Shown here one piece after another: positions 11,411-20,271 of a stretch of 64,000 bases of DNA. This stretch comes from Craterilacuibacter sp. RT1T. GTDB taxonomy: Bacteria > Pseudomonadota > Gammaproteobacteria > Burkholderiales > Chromobacteriaceae. A program made the position numbers and the translations under genes. The notes beneath the pieces are model-generated. The model did not search any database. It worked only from the letters and a program-made list of their open reading frames with translations, and was not told the DNA's origin. The stretch's first letter is position 1, and each line of letters starts with the position of its first letter. The DNA lies in contig NZ_JAMFLI010000005.1 in the NCBI RefSeq assembly GCF_023502145.1, forward strand, positions 149,481 through 213,480. Reading direction: 5' to 3'.

Positions 11411-11875
11411 TCAGGCCGAACCCAAAGAGCGCGAGCCGGACAAGGTGGCAGGCACCATGCCTTTGCGGCCATAGCCTTCGGCCTGACGCACCGCGCTGGA
11501 CAAGGTATCCAGCAGCGCCTCGGCCATCAGGCCGCGTTCGCCAGCCAGTGTGGCATTCATGTCGTTGTAGACGCGGGCACGGGCAAGTTCGCCCTCCAGC
11601 GCAAGCCAGGCCGAGCGGGCAGACTCATCGTGCGCGAGCCAGCCATTGAGTGCCTCGGGTGTATCCAGAGCGGCAGCGCGCTGCATGGATAAACGCGGTG
11701 CGGCCAAGGCTGCCAGTTCGCTCAGCGACGCTTCTTTTTGCATCGCCAGCCGCTGCAAGGCATGGCCATCCAGCGCCAGCAAGGCGCGCTGTTCTTCGGC
11801 CAGCAAGGCCGACAACTGCTGCATCAGCGATAGTTCGGCCTGACAACTGGCAACAAATTCGGGGCTATTCATCAT
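11411..11875 (-). CDS. flgN: Flagellar export chaperone FlgN
   Basis: This protein of about 154 residues is almost entirely alpha-helical, rich in Ala, Leu, Glu and Gln, and lacks signal or membrane segments, as expected for FlgN. FlgN holds the hook-filament junction proteins FlgK and FlgL before export. It follows flgM directly. With the Met pair at 11875/11872 as start there is a gap of about 7 bp; an earlier in-frame start would overlap flgM. The identification leans on this conserved flgM-flgN order as well as on the helical N-terminal pattern (CQAELSLMQQLSALLAEEQRALL). The C-terminal region ends in a low-complexity Gly/Ser tail. Confidence 0.8.
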   Translation of the reverse strand: MMNSPEFVASCQAELSLMQQLSALLAEEQRALLALDGHALQRLAMQKEASLSELAALAAPRLSMQRAAALDTPEALNGWLAHDESARSAWLALEGELARARVYNDMNATLAGERGLMAEALLDTLSSAVRQAEGYGRKGMVPATLSGSRSLGSA

Positions 11876-11882
11876 CGTTGGT

Positions 11883-12182
11883 TTAGGCACGGCCCAGCAA
11901 TTCGCGCGCCGAGCTGATCAGACTGTCGGCAATCGCTTCGGGCTTGACCTGATACTGGCCGGAGGCAATCGCATGACGGATCGCATCCACCTTGGCCGCA
12001 TCAAATGCCGGCTCGGATTGCGCGGCTTTTTCCGCAGCCTGCATACGGCTGGCCAGCGGATTGATGGCGACATTTTCGCCTGCGGCCTGAGTCTTGGCCT
12101 CAGGTGCCCCGGCATCGCGCTTAAGCGCGCGCGGCTGGCTCGCGTAAGCGGCCAGCGCCTTGCTTGAGGAGTCGATTTTCAT
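11883..12182 (-). CDS. flgM: Anti-sigma-28 factor FlgM
   Basis: The 99-residue protein has the family layout: a short MKID start, a disordered N-terminal half containing basic and Ala-rich sequence, and a C-terminal helical sigma-binding region (KVDAIRHAIASGQYQVKPEAIADSLI). FlgM holds FliA (sigma-28) inactive in the cytoplasm until it is exported through the finished hook-basal body, which couples late flagellar gene expression to assembly. It is located between flgA and flgN on the same strand, the usual betaproteobacterial order. No clear sigma-28 promoter was seen in the 67 bp upstream of it. Confidence 0.9.
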   Translation of the reverse strand: MKIDSSSKALAAYASQPRALKRDAGAPEAKTQAAGENVAINPLASRMQAAEKAAQSEPAFDAAKVDAIRHAIASGQYQVKPEAIADSLISSARELLGRA

Positions 12183-12249
12183 ACTGCATCCTTGCTACTA
12201 CGGGCTATGGGTTCAATATCGGCAGCTTGCGCCATTTCTTGAAGCTTTT

Positions 12250-12927
12250 TTACTGCATTTCCACGCGTACACTGCCATCGGCTTCGGCGATGCCGCTCAC
12301 CACCCGGCCACCAGGCATACGCACCCTGACCGGCTCGCCGGCGGCGGCATTATTATTGGCCACACCTTCGGCCGAGACCCTGAGCCCGTCCTGGCTCACC
12401 ATGGCACGCACCGTCTGGCGCATCCGCACCACAAAAGGCGCACGCAAGGCGGTCACCCGGATCACCGCCCCCGGCGGAATCTGGGTACGCGCCGCACGTC
12501 CGACAAGTTGGCGGCTATCGCTGACACCTTGTCGCGCCAATGCCGGGTTGGCCACCGCCGCCAGACGGATATCACCGATACCCACCGTTTGCCCGGCAGC
12601 AATCAGGCTGGCCGCCACATACACGCTGGCTACACCGCGCGCCTTTAGCGGCAGGGCAATGCTCCAGCCCAAGACCGGGCAGCGCACCGCCACCGATTCG
12701 GCCGGCACGCCGGCAGGCCAGGCAACGGCCAGATCGGGGCAGGCCGGCAGAAACAGGCGCGCATCCGGCGGCGAAACATCACGCACCGGGCCACGCCCGC
12801 TGGCGCTTTGCTGGTCGACAAAACGCTGCGCCTCAAGCTGCAGCCGCGCCAGATCCTGACCGCCATTAGCCCACGCCGGCGCTACACCCAGCAAAAAAAG
12901 AATTGTCGCAAAAATACGTCGAAACAT
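12250..12927 (-). CDS. flgA: Flagellar basal-body P-ring formation chaperone FlgA
   Basis: From the ATG at 12927 this encodes about 225 residues with a cleavable signal peptide (FATILFLLGVAPAWA). It is a periplasmic chaperone needed to assemble FlgI into the P ring. The SAF-like C-terminal domain is visible: LIAAGQTVGIGDIRLAAV, then RAARTQIPPGAVI, and a closing beta-rich section (GEPVRVRMPGGRVVSGIAEADGSVRVEMQ). The longer in-frame extension to 13137 runs through the divergent promoter region and is rejected. The usual neighbour flgB is absent: an autotransporter esterase gene lies divergently instead, so the rest of the flagellar rod-hook operon must be elsewhere. Confidence 0.88.
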   Translation of the reverse strand: MFRRIFATILFLLGVAPAWANGGQDLARLQLEAQRFVDQQSASGRGPVRDVSPPDARLFLPACPDLAVAWPAGVPAESVAVRCPVLGWSIALPLKARGVASVYVAASLIAAGQTVGIGDIRLAAVANPALARQGVSDSRQLVGRAARTQIPPGAVIRVTALRAPFVVRMRQTVRAMVSQDGLRVSAEGVANNNAAAGEPVRVRMPGGRVVSGIAEADGSVRVEMQ

Positions 12928-13051
12928 GGCGCCATTGTACCTGCAACAACCGATAAGCCGACAAACGTTTGACCTAATGCCTACGACTTTAGGATATTTG
13001 CTCAATGCAGAACATTTGATCTGCATCAAAAAATAATAGAGGGGATCACAC

Positions 13052-15337
13052 ATGCAAGTACAACTAAAAAAAACCGCCTGCGCCGTCACGCTGGCACTGA
13101 GCTTGGGCGCAGCACAAGCAGGGGCGATCAATGGCATCTGGTTCTTCGGCGACAGCCTGACGGATGGCGGTGCCTATAGCGGCATCGGTGGCTTACCCAC
13201 CGGTTCGCGCTGGACCACCGATAACGCGCCCAACCACGCCGATGTACTGGCCGCTGCGCTAGGGTTGAAATCAGCTGCCACCAATACCGGCTACAACCCG
13301 AGCGGCAACAACTACGCCCAAGGCGGTGCGCAGTCCTCCGAAACAAATAACACAGGCCCCTTCTCGCCCATCAGCGATGAAGAACGGGCAAAACAGTACA
13401 ATGTCTCGCTACAAGATTTACCAGATCAAGTTAAAGCCTATACCGACACCTTAAAAAGCAAACCAGCCAACCCGAATGCACTCTACTTTGTATGGTCGGG
13501 CGGCAATGACATCCCGGTTGCCGCTGCCATCGGCGCTGCGCAAGGCAGTGCAGCCGCACAAGCGAGCATCGCCGGCTCGGCTACATCGCTGGCAAGGCAA
13601 CTGGGCACACTCAAGGCCGCCGGTGCCAAGCTGATGATGGCACCCAACCTGCCCGCTTTCGGCAATACCCCGGCAGCCTTGCTCGCCGTACTGCAAACCG
13701 CCACCGGCTACCGCAGCGATATTCCCGAGTCCCAGCAGGATGCTCAGGTCGTCGGCTTTTACAAACAGTTGGAGGCTGCTGCCAAACAAGGACTCAGCGC
13801 CAGCGCCACACCAAACGCGGCCGCTCAGAAAGCAGTGACCGATGCCGTACTGGCACAACTGGCACCGGCGTTGGCCAAGGCAGGTATTGCCAAGAAAGTC
13901 ACAGAAGACGTCACCAAAGAAATCACAAAGCAGGTAACGGCTGCCATGCCGGCAGGTACGCCGGAAGATGTTATTAAGGCGCAAATCGCAGCCACACTCA
14001 AAGCCAGCCTAGCCACACAAGTCAATACTCTGCTCCCCGGCGCTATTACCGCCAATCTACCCGCGGCAACACAAACGGCTCAGCAGCAACTAACAGAAGG
14101 CTACGCCACCGCCCAGACCCAGCTTAACCAGCTGACCCAGCTATTCAATATGTCGGTCGATACCGGCATCGCAGCCAGCGGCGCCAATGTCATCCGCCCC
14201 GATGTCGCCGGCCTGTTTGCCGCAGCACTAGCCAACCCCAAGGCTTTCGGCGTCGACAACGTCACCGGCAGCCAGTGCGCCAACTCTTCACTGACCTGTA
14301 GCAGCAATCCCAAAGCGCGCGATGCAGCACCGGCTTTGACCTATCTGTTCGCCGATGACCGTCATCCTTCCCCGCTGACCCATCAGGTGATCGGCGACTA
14401 CTTCGCCACCATCGTGCAGGCCCCGGCGCTGGCCGATGCACTGGGTCAGGTGCCGCTGTCGGCACGACGCACCGTACGCGAGACGCTGTCGGCACACGCC
14501 CGTGCGCTGGATGCGGCACCACGCGCCGTCGGCACGGTGGGCGCGCTGGCCAGCGCCGGCTTCGGTCGTGACAATATTGCCGAGGGTGAAATCAAGCCCG
14601 AAGCCATCGCCACGCTGGGCTTTGATTATCAGGCCACGCCTGAGCTTGCACTGGGTGTGGCCTTTAGCGGCGGCAAGGTGAAGTCCGATATCGGCGCCAT
14701 CGGCAGCTACGACGGCGACTACCGTTCACTGTCGGCACTGGCCAATTTACGCCGTGGCCCGCTATGGCTGGATGGCGACGTCTTCCTCGGCAACACCGAC
14801 ATCGACACCAAGCGCAATATCAAACTGGGGCCGGTCTATCAGGCCACGCAAACCGGCTCGACCCGCGCCATCCAGATGGGGCTGGCAGTGGAAGGCGGCT
14901 ACCGCATGCAGCTGGGTGCGGTCAATACCGGCCCGCAAGCCGGCTTGCGCTACGAGCACATCAAAGTCGGCGCGCTAATCGAAGACAAGCTGGATTTCAG
15001 CGCCATGCGCTTTGGTGAACAGAAGATCAAGTCACTGGTCGGCAGCATAGGCTGGGGCATCTCGGCACCACTGGGTCGGGCCACGCCTTACGCCAGCGTC
15101 AGCTACAACCACGAGTTCAAGGGCGACGCCCGTGATATCGAGGCGGGTCTGCTCACCACCTCCGGCAATTTTGTCACCCAGAGTCTGGCGCTCGCCAAAA
15201 ACTGGACCGATCTGTCAGCCGGCGTCAGCGTGGCGCTGGCGAAAGACCTCACCGCTTTCGTGCAGGCCAACGGCACGGCAGGACGCGATGACGGCAATAG
15301 CTGGGGCGGCAATATCGGCCTGAACATGAATTTCTAA
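13052..15337 (+). CDS. Autotransporter GDSL lipase/esterase
   Basis: This 761-residue protein has a signal peptide (cleavage near residue 23-25). Its N-terminal GDSL passenger has nucleophile Ser35 in FGDSLTDGG, block III GGND near 150, and the catalytic Asp/His in DDRHPSPLTH (about 433-437). Residues from about 490 to the terminal Phe form a predicted autotransporter beta-barrel with alternating strands, ending NIGLNMNF. The passenger should be displayed at the cell surface, hydrolysing lipids or esters, as in EstA/McaP-type enzymes. Unusual is a long Ala/Thr/Gln-rich helical segment (about 240-365, e.g. VTEDVTKEITKQVTAAM) inserted between the catalytic blocks. A conserved-type terminator follows. 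Confidence 0.9.
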   Translation: MQVQLKKTACAVTLALSLGAAQAGAINGIWFFGDSLTDGGAYSGIGGLPTGSRWTTDNAPNHADVLAAALGLKSAATNTGYNPSGNNYAQGGAQSSETNNTGPFSPISDEERAKQYNVSLQDLPDQVKAYTDTLKSKPANPNALYFVWSGGNDIPVAAAIGAAQGSAAAQASIAGSATSLARQLGTLKAAGAKLMMAPNLPAFGNTPAALLAVLQTATGYRSDIPESQQDAQVVGFYKQLEAAAKQGLSASATPNAAAQKAVTDAVLAQLAPALAKAGIAKKVTEDVTKEITKQVTAAMPAGTPEDVIKAQIAATLKASLATQVNTLLPGAITANLPAATQTAQQQLTEGYATAQTQLNQLTQLFNMSVDTGIAASGANVIRPDVAGLFAAALANPKAFGVDNVTGSQCANSSLTCSSNPKARDAAPALTYLFADDRHPSPLTHQVIGDYFATIVQAPALADALGQVPLSARRTVRETLSAHARALDAAPRAVGTVGALASAGFGRDNIAEGEIKPEAIATLGFDYQATPELALGVAFSGGKVKSDIGAIGSYDGDYRSLSALANLRRGPLWLDGDVFLGNTDIDTKRNIKLGPVYQATQTGSTRAIQMGLAVEGGYRMQLGAVNTGPQAGLRYEHIKVGALIEDKLDFSAMRFGEQKIKSLVGSIGWGISAPLGRATPYASVSYNHEFKGDARDIEAGLLTTSGNFVTQSLALAKNWTDLSAGVSVALAKDLTAFVQANGTAGRDDGNSWGGNIGLNMNF

Positions 15338-15351
15338 GCCGGGTGCCAACA

Positions 15352-15386
15352 AAAACGGCCTGCAGCGTTTGCCTGCAGGCCGTTTG
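15352..15386 (+). terminator. Terminator of the esterase gene (copy 1 of a duplicated hairpin)
   Basis: A perfect 13-bp stem built on AACGGCCTGCAG with a 7-nt loop is followed by a T-rich tract. The same hairpin, loop included, recurs at 15735-15770. Confidence 0.85.
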
Positions 15387-15424
15387 GTTTGGCGACATTC
15401 ATATTAAAAACCGTGCGTTATCGT

Positions 15425-15733
15425 ATGCGATACATCCTATTCATGCGCCAGCCATCCATCCCCGTTAGGCTCGCGCCAGCGCAAAAGCGGCGAACGAGGT
15501 TTTAAGCTGGCCTCTGTTTGAGCGATTCGACGGTAGCGAATCGCGAGTTGGCCAGCGCCTCGTTAGCGGATTTTACGCTGGGGTTTCGCGAGACTTCGAG
15601 GGCGCCGGGGATGCAAGGGGCCGGGCGCGTCCGGCCCCTGCCCGCATGCCGCGCGGAAGTGGCAAGCAAAAATGCGTCCGCGCAGCGGACACAAAACCTA
15701 TCTGTGCCAGCCCGGAACGGGGATATAACCTAA
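15425..15733 (+). repeat. Dispersed structured repeat, full copy 1
   Basis: About 300 bp that reappear at 34085-34415. The segment has nested inverted arms: 15479-15499 with 15558-15578, then 15506-15512 with 15550-15556, then the apex GCGATTCG/CGAATCGC (15522-15529, 15537-15544). Further hairpins are GGGGCCGG/CCGGCCCC (15617-15638) and GTCCGC/GCGGAC (15676-15690). A 71-codon frame (15518-15733) starts the same way in both copies but loses frame agreement near its end, so I read this as a structural DNA or RNA element rather than a gene. Confidence 0.8.
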
Positions 15734-15734
15734 A

Positions 15735-15770
15735 AAAAACGGCCTGCAGCGTTTGCCTGCAGGCCGTTTT
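15735..15770. terminator. Second copy of the duplicated terminator hairpin
   Basis: Identical stem and loop to 15352-15386. On the minus strand it lies just beyond the astB stop and can end that transcript; on the plus strand it is backed by a TTTT tract. Confidence 0.8.
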
Positions 15771-15788
15771 GTTTTCCGTGCATCCAAC

Positions 15789-17132
15789 TTAACGCTGGAA
15801 CGGGTACACCGCCCCCAGGCCCAGAATGACCGACAACTCGTCCAGCGCCGTACGGCACTCGATCAGGAGGGTCGGGTCGGCCAGATCGGCGGCGCTCAGG
15901 CGGTCGCGGTAATGGCGCGCCACCCAGTCATTCAACGTGGCAAACAGACTGTCGTTCATCCACACCTTGGGGTTGACCGCCGCCACTTCGGCCTCGGTCA
16001 GCGCCACGCGCAAGCGCAGGCAGGCCGGGCCGCCGCCGTTTTGCATCGACTGCTTAAGATCGAAAACCTTGAGTTCGGCAATCACGCCATCGCTCGCCAG
16101 CAGCTTTTCCAGGTACGCCCATACCCGTGGCGTGTTCTGGCACTCCTGCGGCACCACCAGAATCATGCGCCCGTCGGCGCGGGTCAGCAGCTGGCTGTTA
16201 AACAGATAGGACTTCACCGCTTCGGCCACGCTGACCTCGCTGTCCGGCACCTCGATCGACTGGAAGCGCCCACCCAGCGCCGAGAGCTTGTCCGACAGTT
16301 CGGCCAAGACCTGTGCCTGATCGAGAAAAGCGTGCTCATGATGGAACAGCACTTCGCCATTACCGACCGCAATCACATCATTGTGGAACACGCCGGCATC
16401 GATGGTAGCGGGGAGCTGCTGTGCATACACCACGCGCGCCTCCGACAAGCCATGCAGGCGGGCGACCGCCTGGCAGGCTTCCCGCGTCTGGCGGGCAGGA
16501 AAACGCTCAGGTTTGGGGCGACTGGCATCAAACGCCGCCTGACCGTAGACAAAAAATTCCACCCCGGCAGCGCCATAGTCGCGACAGAAGCGGGTGTGAT
16601 TGGCCGCGCCTTCATCACCGAAATGCATCTGCGCCGGCAAGGCCGGATGATGGGCAAAGTGTGCCTCGTCGGCAAACATCGCGCCTAAGATTCGGCCGGT
16701 GACCGGATGCTCGATGGCGCGGTGAAACTTGTTATTAAGGTTGGCCGGGGTGAAATGCACGCGCCGGTCCACAGTGTCGCCCGAAGGGCTGACGGTCGCA
16801 GCGTTGGCAGTCCACATCGGCGAAGCCGAACACACCGCTGCCAGAATGGCCGGAGCCTCTTTGCCGGCTTGTGCAATCACCTCGGCATCGCTGCCGGCAA
16901 AGCCCAGGCGGCGCAAGCTGGCCACATCCGGGCGCTCGTGTGGAGCCAGTACGCCCTGTTTGAAGCCCAGGTCGGCCAGCGCCTTCATCTTGGCCAGCCC
17001 CTGCTGTGCGGCCAGGCGCGGATTGGAAACGGCGCTGCCATTACGGGTTGAGGCCACATTGCCATGCGACAGGCCGGCATAGTTGTGGGTCGGGCCGACC
17101 AGCCCGTCAAAATTGGCTTCAAATGCTTGCAT
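15789..17132 (-). CDS. astB: N-succinylarginine dihydrolase
   Basis: The 447-residue enzyme converts N2-succinylarginine to N2-succinylornithine, releasing CO2 and two ammonia, as the second step of the arginine succinyltransferase pathway. The N-terminus ([19 protein letters not shown]) and the C-terminal [12 protein letters not shown] segment, which holds the catalytic Cys, are characteristic of AstB/AruB. The length matches the family. It lies 37 bp downstream of aruG on the same strand and is probably in the same operon. In Pseudomonas aruD lies between aruG and aruB; it is missing here, and no aruC or aruE is seen. Confidence 0.93.
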   Translation of the reverse strand: MQAFEANFDGLVGPTHNYAGLSHGNVASTRNGSAVSNPRLAAQQGLAKMKALADLGFKQGVLAPHERPDVASLRRLGFAGSDAEVIAQAGKEAPAILAAVCSASPMWTANAATVSPSGDTVDRRVHFTPANLNNKFHRAIEHPVTGRILGAMFADEAHFAHHPALPAQMHFGDEGAANHTRFCRDYGAAGVEFFVYGQAAFDASRPKPERFPARQTREACQAVARLHGLSEARVVYAQQLPATIDAGVFHNDVIAVGNGEVLFHHEHAFLDQAQVLAELSDKLSALGGRFQSIEVPDSEVSVAEAVKSYLFNSQLLTRADGRMILVVPQECQNTPRVWAYLEKLLASDGVIAELKVFDLKQSMQNGGGPACLRLRVALTEAEVAAVNPKVWMNDSLFATLNDWVARHYRDRLSAADLADPTLLIECRTALDELSVILGLGAVYPFQR

Positions 17133-17169
17133 GGTTCTTCACTTTCTTGTCAACGTGACCGCTCGCGGG

Positions 17170-18162
17170 TCAGTTCAATGCCAGTGCGCGCACGCTGTCG
17201 TGCGCGTCCAGCTGTAATTTCGCCAGCGTGGCGGCGCTGATACGCAGCGCCCCATCCACCCGCTCGGCATCGGCGACCAGTACGACAAAATCCTCTGCGC
17301 GCCGGTTGGACAACATAAAACGCGTGCCGCTACGAACCTCGCCCACGCACAGCGCCAGCACCTGGCTCTGGCTGACCGTCCGCAGCTGCGCTATGTCCCC
17401 GCGCAAAACCGGCCCGCCATCGAACAGGTCGATGTAACCGCTGGCATGCAGGCCTTCCTCGTTCAGCAGGCGTACCGCCCCCATCGAGTCGGGATGAACC
17501 TGCCCGATTGCCGCACGGGCGGCGGGCGGCAACATATCGGTAAACAGTGTCTGCTGCGGCATCAGCGCCGCAATGGCGGCACAAGCTCCGGTGCCGCGCA
17601 AATAATCGGCACGGGCAAACTCGACCCGGAAAAACTGCCGCCCCAAACCATTCCAGAACGGCGAGACCCCGCTTTCATCGTTGATGCCACGAATTTCGGC
17701 CGTCAGCTGCGCAGCAAAAAGCTCGGGAAAGTCGGCAATAAACATCAACCGGGAGCGCGACAGCAAGGCGCCACGCCCCATGGAGCGCCATGCTGGCGCC
17801 AGAAACAGCGTACACAGGGCACTGGCCCCCGTCAGATCATTGCCCAGCGTCAGCGTAGCCAGGCGCCGCGCGATGCCGGCCTCACGCGCCATGCGCACGG
17901 TCAGCCCCTGGCGGTAGTAATAGCTGGGCTCCTTCAGGCCAATCGCCCCCTCCAGCCCCGACACACCGATCAACTCGCCCGCTTGCTCCAGCACAAACAG
18001 CCAGCTGCGATCTTCTGAGGCAGGTCCCGAGCTCAGCGATGCTTCGATACGGCGCGCGAGCACCTCCTCATGGTGCGGCAACGTGGTCAGACCGATCCCG
18101 CAATTGCTAGCCAGCGCCATCAGCGCGGGCAAATCCTCGCGGCGAATAGAACGTACCCGCAT
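17170..18162 (-). CDS. aruG: Arginine N-succinyltransferase, beta subunit
   Basis: The 330-residue protein is one of two paralogous subunits of arginine N-succinyltransferase, which transfers succinyl from succinyl-CoA to arginine. Family features are the start MRVRSIRREDLPALMALA, the GLTTLP motif, SGLEGAIGLKEPSYYYRQG, and LFDGGPVLRGDI near the C-terminus. The start ATG overlaps the aruF stop (TGATG) and has a strong AAAGGAG ribosome-binding site inside the end of aruF, indicating coupled translation and balanced subunit synthesis. Together with AruF it forms the committed step of arginine degradation. Confidence 0.92.
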   Translation of the reverse strand: MRVRSIRREDLPALMALASNCGIGLTTLPHHEEVLARRIEASLSSGPASEDRSWLFVLEQAGELIGVSGLEGAIGLKEPSYYYRQGLTVRMAREAGIARRLATLTLGNDLTGASALCTLFLAPAWRSMGRGALLSRSRLMFIADFPELFAAQLTAEIRGINDESGVSPFWNGLGRQFFRVEFARADYLRGTGACAAIAALMPQQTLFTDMLPPAARAAIGQVHPDSMGAVRLLNEEGLHASGYIDLFDGGPVLRGDIAQLRTVSQSQVLALCVGEVRSGTRFMLSNRRAEDFVVLVADAERVDGALRISAATLAKLQLDAHDSVRALALN

Positions 18163-19199
18163 CAGGCGCTCCTTTCAGGTGTCTGCCACAGGGGCACCGC
18201 ACGCACGCACTCGCCGGTGCGCACGCCCAGCGCCGCTGCCGCCTCGCTATCCAGTTGCAAGCCGCCAGCGACAAGCACGCCCGGCGCCACGAGAGCCCGA
18301 AACCCCTGCAAACGCTGGTTGGCAAGCAAAAACAACTCTCCGTCACCGACAAGCGGCACAACTTCTACCGCTAATACGCAACTGGCGGCCACGGTATAGA
18401 GCGCAGAGAGGCGGCCAAGCAAAATAGGCCCGCCATCGAAAATATCGATATAGTTTTCAGTCTCGAAGCCTTCACGCGACAGGATGTCGTAAGGCAGCAA
18501 AGAGTCATCCCCCACCTCCCCCATCACCGCTTGTGCCTCATCCGACAACAGCGGTACATAGACCGGCTGCTGCGGCATCAACTCGCCCAGAAACTTGCGC
18601 CCGCGCGCGCCGCACAGCGCCTCGGCTTCGTGGTAGTCCAGCCCGAAGTAAACGCGACCGACCGAGTCCCAGAACGGCGAGCCTTGTTCCTGATCCCACA
18701 CCCCCAGCATGGCGGACACCACGGTGTCGGCAAAACGTGCCGGCCAATTGGCGGCAAACAATAAGCGCGCACGCGACAGCAGTTCGGACTCGGCGGTGCC
18801 GGCCAGATCCGGGCGGATATAAAAAGACACCATCAGCGAGTGTGCGGTCAGGTCGTGACACAGGGACAGGACATGAATGTGATTGACGATGCCCAGCTCG
18901 CTGGAGGCATGCACCAGCGACTCATTGCGGAAACTGTAAAAAGGCTCGTTAAAGCCGGCAACCGCATTCAGCCCGCACACCCCGGCCAACTCACCGCTTT
19001 GGCCATCCTCCAGCACGAAGAAATAACGCTCTTCACCGCGAAAGCCCACCTCGGCGGCCAGCGAGTTTTCGCTGGCCAGGATGCGCGCCAGCAAAACCTG
19101 CCGGTCCGCCGGCAAAGAGGTCACGCCAACCGGACTGGCCGCAGCCAGCCGCTCGATTGCCGGCAAATCATGTACACAGGCGGGGCGTAGCACAAACAT
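18162..19199 (-). CDS. aruF: Arginine N-succinyltransferase, alpha subunit
   Basis: This protein has about 345 residues from the ATG at 19199; a TTG two codons earlier is less likely. It is the partner of AruG, with which it shares clear internal similarity: FVLRPACVHDLPAIERLA, GVTSLP, GVCGLNAVAGFNEPFYSFR, DIFDGGPILLGRL. The heterodimer commits arginine to the succinyltransferase pathway. It is the first catabolic gene after the AraC-type regulator, separated from it by about 98 bp that could hold a promoter. Its stop overlaps the aruG start. Confidence 0.92.
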   Translation of the reverse strand: MFVLRPACVHDLPAIERLAAASPVGVTSLPADRQVLLARILASENSLAAEVGFRGEERYFFVLEDGQSGELAGVCGLNAVAGFNEPFYSFRNESLVHASSELGIVNHIHVLSLCHDLTAHSLMVSFYIRPDLAGTAESELLSRARLLFAANWPARFADTVVSAMLGVWDQEQGSPFWDSVGRVYFGLDYHEAEALCGARGRKFLGELMPQQPVYVPLLSDEAQAVMGEVGDDSLLPYDILSREGFETENYIDIFDGGPILLGRLSALYTVAASCVLAVEVVPLVGDGELFLLANQRLQGFRALVAPGVLVAGGLQLDSEAAAALGVRTGECVRAVPLWQTPERSA

Positions 19200-19297
19200 G
19201 ATCAATCTCGCTAAAACAGGCCGCTTCAGCCCGGTGGGATATCTACGATTCTAAATCAGCAAAGCAGCCAACAATTGTCCGCTGGCGACAGCTTGTT

Positions 19298-20263
19298 TCA
19301 GCTGGCGCGCTGGGCACTGCGCCGCTCGTCGCGCGGGGTATGGCCGAAGTGATTGCGATAGGCACTGGAAAAGTGCGGGCCGGAAGAAAAACCGCAGGAC
19401 AGACCGATCTGGATAATCGATTGGCTGCTTTGCCTGAGCAACTGGCGCGCGCGCTCCAGCCTGAGCTCCAGATAATACTGCGAGGGCACACGGTCCAGAA
19501 ACTGGCGAAACAGGCGCTCGAGTTGGCGACGCGAAATGCACACCAGTTGCGCAATCTCGTCGGTCGTCAGCAGTTCCTCCAGATTCGCTTCCATCAACTG
19601 CACCGCGCTGACCAGCTTGGGATCGGCGGCTCCGATGCTGGCCATCAAGGGCACGCGCTGGCGCTCGTCGCCACGGCGCTGGCGCTCCATCAGCAAGTTT
19701 TCAGCCACGACGCCGGTTGGCGGCGCTTCCGGCAAACGGCTGATCAGGTGCAACAGGCAATCGGCCAGCGCGAGGCCTCCGGCACAACTGGCGTGGCCGT
19801 GTTCCAGTGCATAGAGCTGGCCGGACTGCGCGACGGCGGGATAATACTCGGCAAAGCCTTCAGATAGCGTCCAGTGCACCGCCACCCGGCTGGCCGCATA
19901 TAAGCCGGCGGCCGCCAAGCTGAACACGCCGGCGCGCACGCCGCACAATATGCTCCCCGCACGCGCACATGCGGCCAGCCGGGTCACCAGCGGCGACGCT
20001 GGCGTCATTTTTTCCGGCATGTCACCGGCCAATACCAGCAACAAAGCGGCAGCAGGCAAGGCGCTGTCAAAAGCGGCATCCACCGCCCATGCGCGCCCGG
20101 CGGCCGCCTTGACCGGCTGGCCATCGACCGAGACCCAGTGCAGGACAAAACGCGCGCGCCGGGCATTAAAGCTTGCCACGCAGTCGGACACGATACCGGC
20201 TTCGGTTTCGCTAAACCCCGGCAATAGCAGAACGCGAATCAGGGTGGCAGGCGTATCAGCCAT
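19298..20263 (-). CDS. argR: AraC-family regulator of arginine genes (Pseudomonas ArgR type)
   Basis: The 321-residue protein has an N-terminal DJ-1/PfpI (GATase1-like) domain (about 1-200) and a C-terminal AraC helix-turn-helix pair (LLTTDEIAQLVCISRRQLERLFRQ and IIQIGLSCGFSSGPHFSSAYRNHFG). This GlxA-like architecture is that of Pseudomonas ArgR, which binds arginine-responsive promoters and activates the aot and aru operons. It is unrelated to E. coli ArgR. Its position between aotP and aruF is the same as in Pseudomonas. It begins 8 bp after the aotP stop, so it is probably co-transcribed with the transporter it controls. Specificity is inferred from context. Confidence 0.85.
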   Translation of the reverse strand: MADTPATLIRVLLLPGFSETEAGIVSDCVASFNARRARFVLHWVSVDGQPVKAAAGRAWAVDAAFDSALPAAALLLVLAGDMPEKMTPASPLVTRLAACARAGSILCGVRAGVFSLAAAGLYAASRVAVHWTLSEGFAEYYPAVAQSGQLYALEHGHASCAGGLALADCLLHLISRLPEAPPTGVVAENLLMERQRRGDERQRVPLMASIGAADPKLVSAVQLMEANLEELLTTDEIAQLVCISRRQLERLFRQFLDRVPSQYYLELRLERARQLLRQSSQSIIQIGLSCGFSSGPHFSSAYRNHFGHTPRDERRSAQRAS

Positions 20264-20271
20264 CGCTGCAA

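Noticed and set aside
15518..15733. 71-codon open frame in structured repeat copy 1, with a similar 72-codon frame at 34184-34402 in copy 2
   Set aside because: The frames share their first ~50 codons but lose agreement near the end through small length changes, lack a convincing ribosome-binding site, and coincide with conserved hairpins. Structural conservation explains the similarity better.
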